Below, in pieces: positions 56,700 through 64,000 of a stretch of DNA of 64,000 nt. Numbering within the stretch: the first letter of the stretch is position 1; each line of letters opens with the position of its first letter. The position numbers and the translations under genes were made by a program. The stretch comes from Symsagittifera roscoffensis (lineage: Eukaryota; Xenacoelomorpha; Acoela; Convolutidae), in assembly GCF_963678635.1 (NCBI RefSeq), contig NC_087069.1:52338938-52402937 (forward strand). The letters are read 5' to 3'. Under the pieces are notes generated by a model, which saw only the letters and a list, made by a program, of their open reading frames with translations, ran no database searches and had not been told where the DNA came from.

Positions 56700-57651
56700 T
56701 GGCGCAGCCAGCAGGATTCATGGCACAGGACAACCGAACGGACATGGGTTTTCCCGTGTTTTGGACGTCTGCTAGCTCGGATCCACCGTGGAATTTCAAA
56801 GTTTGGTTGGACCAATTCATGTTAGCAGTGACAGTCAAAGAAAGTGTGAATCCGAATATTTTACTAGAAGATCCAAAACAAGTAATCGACGAGCCAATGC
56901 CACGACCAGCAAGTCCAGGAGAGCACGAAACTGCTCAGGCAATTGCAGACCGGGTGGAGAGAATTAAAGTACGAAGAGACAAAGTTATACTCGAAAACGA
57001 AGAAAGAAGAGAACGAGGTCCAAAAGTAGGACATACTGTGTTTTATAACGAAGTACAAAAGCGACTTACCTCTCGTCTATTTTTGGCATTAGGAACAGAC
57101 GGAAAGAAGGAATTTGTTCAGAAAAATCCACATCTCGAAATTTCAAAGATCGAGTTCAGAGAAATGGTGAGACTAGCGAAAGTATCATTCGAAAAGACGA
57201 GAAACATCACGTACGAGAGATATAGATTATTCACAAGAACACAAGAATCCGGTGAGACGCTGGAGTCTTTTCACGCTGCTCTAACTGCACAAGTAGCCAA
57301 AGCTGAATTATGCGGTTTAGAGGAAGAACTGGTGAGAGATTTATTCATATCACGAATGAAGAATACTGTGAAGGTTTCACGTTGACATTTGAAACCTTCA
57401 CACCGGATGAAGTATTGAAACGAGCTATCAAATTCGAACAAAGCAAACAAACGACTCAGGCGTTCCAAAAATCGGCCGCGGGAAGTTCAATGGGTGCAAA
57501 ACTCTTTGAGCCACAAACAAAAATAAAACAGGAACCAATCATGGCGGTTGGAAACCAAAATCAAAACTACAAACGACCAAATCGAGATCAATTCAGAAAG
57601 AAATGGAACGATGACAAAGATAGAGCAGATCGGAAAAAAACCATGCACTAG
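56699..57651 (+). pseudogene. Gag of the Gypsy element, frameshifted
   Basis: The first frame, 228 codons (56,699-57,385), starts MAQPAGFMAQ at the LTR/primer-site junction. It contains PPWNFKVWLDQFMLAVTVKE (capsid N-terminal type), LTSRLFLALGTDGKKEF and a capsid C-terminal region with ESFHAALTAQVAKAELCG. Near 57,360 the sense continues in a second frame (57,310-57,651) with FETFTPDEVLKRAIKFEQSK and a basic tail (KRPNRDQFRKKWNDDKDRAD). One base gained or lost explains it. An internal Met at residue 8 is an alternative start. Gag forms the virus-like particle. Confidence 0.8.
56700..56717 (+). promoter_or_regulatory. tRNA primer-binding site
   Basis: TGGCGCAGCCAGCAGGAT begins immediately after the LTR with TGG, the complement of the tRNA CCA end. 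The gag ATG (56,699-56,701) overlaps it. The priming tRNA is not identified. Confidence 0.75.
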
Positions 57652-57735
57652 ATGCGGTCGAACATTCGGGGACAGACACTTGTCCAGCGATGGGCAAATC
57701 ATGTATAAGTTGTAATAAACCAAACCATTTCGCAA
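57637..57735 (+). pseudogene. Gag zinc knuckles, frameshifted
   Basis: CTRCGRTFGDRH lies near 57,648 and, after a frame change, CPAMGKSCISCNKPNHFAKC near 57,678-57,737. The latter contains a C-x2-C-x4-H-x4-C knuckle (CISCNKPNHFAKC). It links gag to the protease frame. Confidence 0.75.
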
Positions 57736-57736
57736 A

Positions 57737-59110
57737 ATGTGCAGATCGAACCAGGTAAACAAGATTGCGGGAGAAAAATCCAGCTCGGAAGAAGAATGCA
57801 ATATAATTCACAGTTTTGATTCATGTGACGAATATGAAATTATGGCAGTGGAAACAAAATTACAGGTCTCGATTGGTAAAGCCGAAAAATTGACAGCAGT
57901 TGAAAAAAACGAACTGTTAAGCTCGCCCACAGGGGATGTCCGAAAAATAGATATTAGGAGGAACCCAAAATCACACAAGATAAAATCTCTGAAAGCTTTG
58001 GTAAGAATTGATAAACACATTATCAATTTGGCAATAGATACAGGAAGTCCAATATCTTTCCTAAACTGGACAACAGCAAAACAACTATTGGAGGGAACTA
58101 AAAACATAAAGTTTATACCACCTGAAAAACTGAACCTGTCAACACAATTTGTTGACTACAACAAACAATCAATTCAAACACTGGGTGCATTATGTGCTAG
58201 TATTAGGTCGGCAGGATGGGAAGTGACAGATGCAACATTCTTGGTTACAGAACGTAGAGCAAGATGTATTCTAGGATTAGATCTGCAAGGAAAATTAGGG
58301 ATTCAGACAACACAGAAGTCTGCCCAATCACGAAAATCCAGGTTCGACGTGTTACTGTGTGAGCAGCCGGAAGATAGAAAAAAGCAATTCTACAAACCAT
58401 TCCCGTCACTATTCGATAGAAAAGGCGAATCAATAAATCATGTTGTGAACACCAAATTCAAGTATCCACTATGTCCCATTCAGGAAAAAGGTAGGAGGAT
58501 CCCTATACATATGCAAGACAAAGTGCAAGCTGAGTTATCGAAGTTGTTATCGAAGGGTCATATAACAAAATTGGATAAATGCACAAGTGACTGCTTCATT
58601 GCCCCTATAGTTATTACCGTAAAAAAAGATGACTCTATTAAGCTAGCACTAGACGCAAAACCAATAAATAGGCAGTTGTTTAAAAACAAATACCAGATGC
58701 CCAACGTAGACGAAATTTTGGATGGGGTTAGTCAGATAGTAACTGTCGGTAGGCTGTATTTTACGGTATTGGACCTGAAATACGCTTACAGCCAGATCAA
58801 ACTGAATGCAGAAACAGCGAAGCAGTGCAATTTTAACATAGTGGGTGGACAGGCTACAGGAACATACAGATTTCTGACCGGGTTCTATGGACTAGCAGAT
58901 ATGCCTGCAGAATTCCAAAAAGCTATGGATAGAACACTGAATCATGCGAAAAATACCTTCTGTTTCCTGGATGACATTTTAATTGTATCCAAGGGAAATG
59001 AACGGGAACACGAACGTTTAGTAACAAATGTTCCAAAAAAATTGGACAATGAGAATTTGGCGTTAAAACTTGAGAAATGTGCTTTTTTTAATCAGAAGTT
59101 AACTGGCTAG
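57737..59110 (+). CDS. Protease and reverse transcriptase of the Gypsy element (457 codons)
   Basis: Longest frame of the element. The aspartic protease active site DTGS is at residues 101-104 (AIDTGSPISFLNW), with the CILGLD motif near residue 175. RT follows: the run-in FYKPFPSLFDRKGE, FIAPIVITVKKDDSIKLALD near residue 290, motif A VLDLKYAYSQIKL near 345, YRFLTGFYGLADMPAEFQKA near 380 and catalytic FLDDILIVSKG near 410. It ends at a stop caused by a frameshift in the thumb (near 59,090), after which the sense continues in another frame. The first Met is probably not the true start, because this part is normally translated as Gag-Pol. The catalytic residues seen are intact. Confidence 0.85.
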   Translation: MCRSNQVNKIAGEKSSSEEECNIIHSFDSCDEYEIMAVETKLQVSIGKAEKLTAVEKNELLSSPTGDVRKIDIRRNPKSHKIKSLKALVRIDKHIINLAIDTGSPISFLNWTTAKQLLEGTKNIKFIPPEKLNLSTQFVDYNKQSIQTLGALCASIRSAGWEVTDATFLVTERRARCILGLDLQGKLGIQTTQKSAQSRKSRFDVLLCEQPEDRKKQFYKPFPSLFDRKGESINHVVNTKFKYPLCPIQEKGRRIPIHMQDKVQAELSKLLSKGHITKLDKCTSDCFIAPIVITVKKDDSIKLALDAKPINRQLFKNKYQMPNVDEILDGVSQIVTVGRLYFTVLDLKYAYSQIKLNAETAKQCNFNIVGGQATGTYRFLTGFYGLADMPAEFQKAMDRTLNHAKNTFCFLDDILIVSKGNEREHERLVTNVPKKLDNENLALKLEKCAFFNQKLTG

Positions 59111-59451
59111 GTCACAAACTCAAGTCAAACGGCATAACACCAAAAATCACCAAAACAGAGGCAATTCTAAAATTGCAACACCCAAAAACGTTAAAACAAC
59201 TAAGATCCTTTATGGGTAACATTAATCATCTTTCAAAAATTATCCCGAACGCTGCAAATTTGACACACAAACTTAGACCATTGTTAAGGGAAGAAAATGA
59301 AAAAAAAATTGAAAAATGTAAAGTTACCTGTAAAAAATTCGAGTGGGGGGAAGAACACTCGATAATATTTGAGGAGATAAAAGCAGCAGTGCAAACAGTG
59401 GCAAGAATAGCACAATTTCATTATTACGATCCAAAAAGGATACTCGGGTAA
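59090..59451 (+). pseudogene. RT thumb/tether segment, frameshifted
   Basis: Continues the RT after the frameshift with NWLGHKLKSNGITPK and then the typical tether LQHPKTLKQLRSFMGNINHL, and on to FEWGEEHSIIFEEIKAAV just before RNase H. It ends at a stop at 59,449-59,451 after DPKRILG, where one more frame change leads into RNase H. Confidence 0.8.
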
Positions 59452-59850
59452 AATGTGATGCCAGCCATAGCGGGCTAGGAGCAACATTAGAACAAAAAAC
59501 GGATGATAATGAATGGGTACCAATTGCGTTCGCATCACGTTATTTAAACGTCCAAGAAAAGAAGTACTCTACAAACGAATTAGAACTGCTCGCAGTTGTC
59601 TGGGCAGTAGACAGATTCAAACACTACCTTCTGGGAAAAAAGTTCATTTTGGCCACAGATCATAAGGCTCTTACATCAGCCTTAGGTGACTTTTAATCAA
59701 ACAAGACGTATCAATCCCGACTTACTAGTTGGGTAGACAGATTACTACCTTACCATTTTACGGTTGTGCATATACCAGGTAAGGACATGGGGATTGTGGA
59801 TTATTTGTCAAGAGAACCAAACGAGGAGCTGTGGCCAGAGTCGTATTTAG
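59440..59850 (+). pseudogene. RNase H of the Gypsy element, interrupted
   Basis: It has KCDASHSGLGATLEQ (first Asp), STNELELLAVVWAVDRF (Glu), FILATDHKAL (second Asp) and VVHIPGKDMGIVDYLSR (end of the domain, around 59,764-59,812). A TAA stop lies near 59,695 within GDF*SNKT. Active-site residues are present but the frame is closed. The enzyme removes the RNA strand during reverse transcription. Confidence 0.8.
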
Positions 59851-60434
59851 ATGAAAAACTTGTTGTGTCATCGATTGAATGTTTTCATAAAGCACTCGAC
59901 TGCTTAAGCAGTCGACTAAATGAAACAGCAAAAAAAATACAGATTGACAATATTCTAGAACATTCTGGATTGAAGAGAACAACGAATGAATTGATAGATA
60001 AGTCATCCCATAGTTGCTATAGCAACCATTTTGTCCAAAAACGAACAGGGCTCGACCGGAACGAGAACGGTCCAAATTCACGCCTTTCAAAATTTGAGCA
60101 AAACAGTTTACGTGAGTTTTCTTACTGCAAACAGTCGGTCGACAAATCTAGGAAACAAAATTATAGTGAGTTGAAGTGGAAAAGAAGTATGGAGGAAAAA
60201 GATTTGAAAGAAAAACCCAAAAAGACAGTCAAAATAGTGGAACGGGACAGGAGTAGAGACCAGCTGTTAGAAAGAGTGACGGAGACAACATACAAGAGGA
60301 CAAGAATAGTGCATAGAGAACAAGACTCAGACAATTCGGGGGACGAAACTCCTCAGGTTGAATGGCGGAAGAAGGACATAACTAATCGAAGGAAAGAGGA
60401 GAGTCAAGCAACATCAACACCTACATCTACGTAG
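59766..60434 (+). CDS. RNase H C-terminus and basic linker (222 codons)
   Basis: It starts in the last RNase H motif (HIPGKDMGIVDYLSR) and continues into a charged, low-similarity linker rich in Arg/Lys/Glu (KRSMEEKDLKEKPKKTVKI, then RDRSRDQLLERVTETTYKRT). Such linkers lie between RNase H and integrase in this lineage. It ends at a stop at 60,432-60,434, 87 bases before the integrase frame. Part of a once-continuous Pol. Confidence 0.6.
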   Translation: MHIPGKDMGIVDYLSREPNEELWPESYLDEKLVVSSIECFHKALDCLSSRLNETAKKIQIDNILEHSGLKRTTNELIDKSSHSCYSNHFVQKRTGLDRNENGPNSRLSKFEQNSLREFSYCKQSVDKSRKQNYSELKWKRSMEEKDLKEKPKKTVKIVERDRSRDQLLERVTETTYKRTRIVHREQDSDNSGDETPQVEWRKKDITNRRKEESQATSTPTST

Positions 60435-60521
60435 TTCACACAGGAGAAGTCAAAGCGGCTAACCTCGTTTTGGGACTAAATAGGATTAGAGCAGAAAGAG
60501 AAAGTTTTTCCAGGAAATCTG

Positions 60522-61631
60522 TTGGAATTAGAAGCTTCGACTAGCATGCTCAGCCCACAGGAAAATAGTTCAGGAGGGAGCGATCGAAAGATTATTGAGA
60601 TAGACCTTACAGCGGACAGTTCGACTTCAAGCACGGAAGTCAGTATAGTTGGGGGTCAGAAGAGTGTACGAAGGTCCAGAAAGGACGAATTCAGGTTTGC
60701 AGAAGACATTGAAAACAATAACCTGAATAACTTGACGAAGCTGTTCGACCGGAACTTACTGGCCGAGTTAACTACGGAGGACACGTGGATGGATCGGCTT
60801 AGAAGAGTAATCGAAAGAAATGATCGCCACTCATTCGAACTAATGGACCCTTATACAAATTCCCTTTGGCACCAGATGGCCGTGGTAGACGACTGCATAT
60901 TAGTGGATAGGAGACTTGCAGTTCCGGGACAGCTACGTTCGGCAGTCCTTAAACGAATTCACCGAGGCCACCCAGGTCAGGAAGCGATGTTAGACGTATC
61001 AAAGTACCTGTGGTGGCCACACATGCATGAGGACATTGTGAATTTGGCCGAAGAATGCCGTATTTGTACGCGATATGGTAAGAATGTAAAATATATGATA
61101 CCAAAAAATGAGTCAAAACATCTTCCACTGCTCACGCAGCCAGGTCAAGAGCTACAGTTAGACTATGCCGGTCCTTTAGAAGATAAAAAGGGGAGAAAAA
61201 TCTACTTGCTTACAGCTATAGATAGATATTCAAAATTTCCATCAGTCAAAGTAACAAAATCAACAGGGGGAAAGTCATCAGTAAAGTTTCTGCGAACTTA
61301 CATTGATACACACGGAATACCAGAATCAATAAGAACCGATCAATTCTCAGGATTTAAAGGGAACACAATGAAAATGTTTTGTGCTGAAAATAACATCGAA
61401 CAAAAATTCTGTCCGGTAGGGGACCACCGGGGATGCGGACTTGTTGAAAGAACTATTCAAACAAAAAAACTGAGACTAGGAGTAATGTTGCTGGGGGAAA
61501 ACGCCACATCAATAAAACTCGCTCGTAGTACGATAATTAGGGACCTAGATGGTGTAAACAGAAAACGATTAAATGTTCGCCATTCGAGGCACATTTCGGT
61601 CGCCTTCCAAAAACAGAATTCAAAAAATTAA
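60522..61631 (+). CDS. Integrase of the Gypsy element (369 codons)
   Basis: An N-terminal Ser-rich extension (about residues 1-60) is followed by the zinc-binding region with His147, His150, Cys179 and Cys182 (HRGHPGQEAM ... CRICTRYGKN), with the WWP-M motif between. The catalytic core has Asp214 (LDYAGPL), Asp273 (IRTDQFSGFKG) and Glu309 (GLVERTIQTKK), spacing D-58-D-35-E. The active site is therefore complete. Near 61,540 the sense leaves this frame (the SPFEAHFGRLPKTEF-type segment is in the next one), so the last ~25 residues here are not native. The integrase joins element DNA to the host genome. Confidence 0.85.
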   Translation: MELEASTSMLSPQENSSGGSDRKIIEIDLTADSSTSSTEVSIVGGQKSVRRSRKDEFRFAEDIENNNLNNLTKLFDRNLLAELTTEDTWMDRLRRVIERNDRHSFELMDPYTNSLWHQMAVVDDCILVDRRLAVPGQLRSAVLKRIHRGHPGQEAMLDVSKYLWWPHMHEDIVNLAEECRICTRYGKNVKYMIPKNESKHLPLLTQPGQELQLDYAGPLEDKKGRKIYLLTAIDRYSKFPSVKVTKSTGGKSSVKFLRTYIDTHGIPESIRTDQFSGFKGNTMKMFCAENNIEQKFCPVGDHRGCGLVERTIQTKKLRLGVMLLGENATSIKLARSTIIRDLDGVNRKRLNVRHSRHISVAFQKQNSKN

Positions 61632-62125
61632 GGGGTAAATTCATTAAAAATTCTGAACATTTAGATAAGGAAGACCTGGAACGATCAGCCCTGGCAGCGT
61701 CGCAGCTCAAAAGGATGGTCGACCAGTCGCGAGTGCTTGTGAAAACTGTGAAGAAGGGACAGAATAGCAGAGACGTGAGTCCAAAATTCAGAACTGAGAT
61801 AGAATCTGCTAAAAACAGAGACCGGGTAAAAGCGTTAAAAACGCTACTAGAGGCGAATGCACGGTGGAATTTGGAAAGACGAGACACGTCGGCGAACGAT
61901 ATCCGCAGGATAGTGGATGAAACAAGCACCATAAACCCGGTGTTAAGAAAAGAGCTACTTTACTCTTGGGAATACAGTTTCATCGAGGAAAAACCGGAAG
62001 AGTTAGAAGCAAGTACAAATCTACTAAGAAAGGACAAAAATCGAAAAAGTAGTAAAGCCCTATCCAACCCACTAAAAGGAAAAGTGGTCTCGGAAACCCG
62101 TCATACAATTAGAACAGCTGCATGA
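61560..62125 (+). pseudogene. Integrase C-terminal region, frameshifted
   Basis: It carries on from the core with EAHFGRLPKTEFKKLRGKF, the usual Gypsy segment after the catalytic domain. Then follows a long charged, helix-rich part with LKTLLEANARWNLERRDTSA. The uninterrupted part with a Met is 61,715-62,125. The stop at 62,123-62,125 is followed by a further frame change. Confidence 0.65.
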
Positions 62126-62331
62126 GCAGTATATAGAAAAAGCGATATTGCTCAGGCCAAAATAGATACAAAAGGCACGAAGTCAAGCCCAAAAAAGGAA
62201 AATTCCAAGCGGAGTCCACATATAGACGAACCAAAGTCCAAATCGAAGAAAAAAAAGGGGGTTCAAAGAAAAGAGTTGATACGTCGGATGACAGGCCAGA
62301 GCTACAAAATCAAGAAAGTTTAGATGACACA

Positions 62332-63195
62332 GTGGAGCGGTATCAGGACAGCCAGCAGAACGTAACGTCCAAAGAATTGAAAGTGAATGGGGGACTTAAT
62401 TTGGCTGTAAGGAGAGCGAAGCCAAACAATGCCGGGCCAGGAATCAGCACGGAAAGTGGGGAAAGCGCTGAAAAGAAAGATAAAAAGATCACTAGTCAAG
62501 ATAGTGGAAAACAAAAAGCTGCGGCAGCAGCGGAACTGACAAAGGACGTGTCGCAATCCGAAAGTGATCGGGACAACAATACGTCGACACCAAAGAAAAG
62601 GTTGAAGGAAAATTCACAAGAGATAACTAGGAAAACCTCAGCAGCTAAAATATTAGAGACATTTCAGAGTCGAGATTTAGCTACAGAAGATTGGAACGAG
62701 CTGTCGGAACAGGTGCTAACTCGGGGATTTCAAAAAGAAGCAGAGGCAATTCTGAAAAATGCAGACGGAAGCGAAGACGAGAGAACCAATGCACCTCCAG
62801 GTTTCTCCGATGAGTCAGGCGAGCCAGAAACAACAATCAGACGAAGTGGGAGACAAAACAAAAGAAAGGGTCCACTTCGGTTTGGAAATCCTGTGACACA
62901 TTCCATAAAGTTAATTACGAGCGATCACGATGTATTCGAGCTCAACAAGGCGGCTATAGAAGCGTATAGAGTACGTTTAGCAACGCTAAAGCCAGATGAC
63001 AATAACCCGGCCGAGACAAAAATGGGACTTTTGGAGTGACACATATTTCGACAAAAAATTCGGAAGCGAAGCACTGGACATTTCTAAAAGGTGGAGAGCA
63101 AACTTGAAAGTACCCTTGTATATGGATGAATATGAATCAATTGACCAGGAAGAAGAGGAAAACAAAAACATAAATCATGCCAAACTCATATTGAT
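62332..63195 (+). pseudogene. C-terminal Pol extension, cut by the satellite
   Basis: A frame at 62,332-63,039 (235 codons) is low-complexity and charged (KKDKKITSQDSGKQKAAAAA), then has IRRSGRQNKRKGPLRFGNPV, a motif common at the very end of Gypsy Pol proteins. Near 63,035 a frame change continues with SDTYFDKKFGSEALDISKRW and a very acidic tail (YESIDQEEEENKNINHAKL). The frame then runs directly into satellite at about 63,196 without a stop of its own. The end of the protein and everything downstream are missing. Confidence 0.65.
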
Positions 63196-63446
63196 GCAAT
63201 CAGTTGGTTCTCAGTTGAGTCTGTGCGTACAGTTGGTTCTCAGGCGAGTGTGTGTGACCAGTTAATTTTCAGACGAGTATATGGGTCCAGTTGGTTTTCA
63301 GGCGAGATTGCGCGACCAGTTGGTTCTCAAGTGAGTGTGTGTGACCAGGTGGTTACACTAAGAGTGTGTGCGAATAGTTGATTCTCAAGCGAGTATGTGG
63401 AACCAGTTGATTTCCAGGGGAGTGCGACCAGTTGGTTCTCAAGCAA

Positions 63447-63520
<74 letters not shown>

Positions 63521-64000
63521 CCAGGTGGATACCCTAAGAGTGTGGGCGACCAGTTGATTCTCAGACAAGAGTGCGCGACCAGTTGGTTCTCAAGTGAGTG
63601 TGTGTGACCAGGTGGTTTCAAGGCGAGCGAGTGCGACCAGTTGGCTATCAAGCGAGTGTGTGGGACGAGTTGGTTTCTAGGGGGGTGCGACAAGTTGATT
63701 CTCAGGTGAGTGTGTGGGACCAGTTGGTTCTCAGACGAGATTCCGCGACCAGTTGATTCTCGAATGTGTGTGTGTGACCAGGTGGTTACCCTAAGAGTAT
63801 GCGCGACAAGTTGATTCTCAGGCGAGAGTGCGCGACCAGTTGGTTCTCAAGTGAGTTTGTCTGACCAGGTGGTTACCCTACGAAGGTATGCGACCAGTTG
63901 ATCCTCAGGCAAATATGTGCCACCATTTGATTCTCAGGCGACAATGTGAGATTAGTTCGTTCTCAGGCAACTATTTGCAACCAGTTGGTTCTCAGATGAG
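63196..64000 (+). repeat. 29-bp satellite array, right block
   Basis: Same monomer and orientation as 55,265-56,400 (CAGTTGGTTCTCAGTTGAGT and variants, including GACCAGGTGGTTACCCTAAG). It continues to the window edge, so its full length is unknown. It encloses a GT microsatellite. Confidence 0.9.
63450..63519 (+). repeat. GT microsatellite in the satellite
   Basis: About 70 bp of nearly pure GT repeats, grown from the GTGTGTGTGACC part of a monomer. The minus-strand frames over it reading HTHTHT are artefacts. Confidence 0.95.

Larger units (their letters stand above)
56401..63195 (+). mobile_element. Ty3/Gypsy LTR retrotransposon inside the satellite, 3' truncated
   Basis: Plus-strand element with 5' LTR (56,401-56,699), primer-binding site, gag, zinc knuckle, protease, RT, RNase H, integrase with DDX35E, and a long C-terminal extension. 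Identical satellite type flanks both sides. Frames are broken by several single-base shifts and stops, but motifs are well preserved, so decay is recent compared with the minus-strand Gypsy copies. The polypurine tract and 3' LTR are absent: coding sequence passes into satellite near 63,196. Confidence 0.9.

Noticed and set aside
63353-63693. Minus-strand frames with His-Thr runs
   Set aside because: They are produced by the GT microsatellite and satellite monomers.

Overview
The window is AT-rich, repeat-laden DNA from a eukaryote, most likely an invertebrate animal. I see no bacterial gene organisation and no rRNA or tRNA gene. The evidence for an animal is a B-box/coiled-coil protein gene, Ty3/Gypsy and BEL/Pao retrotransposon remains, and decayed Polinton/Maverick (adintovirus-like) virus-derived genes of a type known from nematodes and cnidarians. 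I cannot name the phylum or species. Almost everything is mobile or repeated DNA in various stages of decay. The only long intact host-like reading frame is a 608-residue B-box protein on the minus strand (47,901-49,727).

Layout. 1.3-4.4 kb: a broken Polinton-type block on the plus strand (DDE integrase, a putative penton-like protein, a small basic protein, a capsid-like protein), full of stops and frameshifts. 4.4-9.2 kb: AT-rich, with one unrecognised decayed coding stretch. 9.24-9.91 kb: a 670-bp foldback element. 10.74-11.79 kb: a terminal-inverted-repeat element flanked by TA, with a G-rich core and many TAATCGATTATAATGG-type motifs; a sister copy lies at 50.15-50.99 kb. 13.3-16.3 kb: degenerate short repeats. 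16.4-21.3 kb: a ~1.8-kb unit in tandem with inverted partial copies at both ends, and three clusters of GAGCGGTTT motifs in both orientations. 21.3-27.5 kb: two damaged minus-strand Gypsy copies separated by a stray piece of the next array.

27.5-43.4 kb is a head-to-tail array of a roughly 3-kb repeat with protein-coding ancestry (a conserved Ser/Thr-rich segment, then a charged segment ending in a damaged C2H2 zinc finger). Near-identical blocks are shuffled within it, which points to recent unequal exchange. The array abuts a decayed family B DNA polymerase of Polinton type (43.4-45.3 kb), an acidic frameshifted reading frame (45.2-45.7 kb) and a BEL/Pao integrase remnant (46.4-46.9 kb).

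55.3-56.4 kb and 63.2-64 kb hold a 29-bp satellite with higher-order structure. Between them sits the youngest-looking element, a Ty3/Gypsy retrotransposon (56,401-63,195). It has a clean 299-bp 5' LTR, a primer-binding site, gag, protease, RT, RNase H and a DDX35E integrase, but its 3' end and 3' LTR are missing where its coding frame runs straight into satellite. The gag start codon overlaps the LTR/primer-binding-site junction, and the same arrangement is seen in the older minus-strand Gypsy copy at 24.3 kb.
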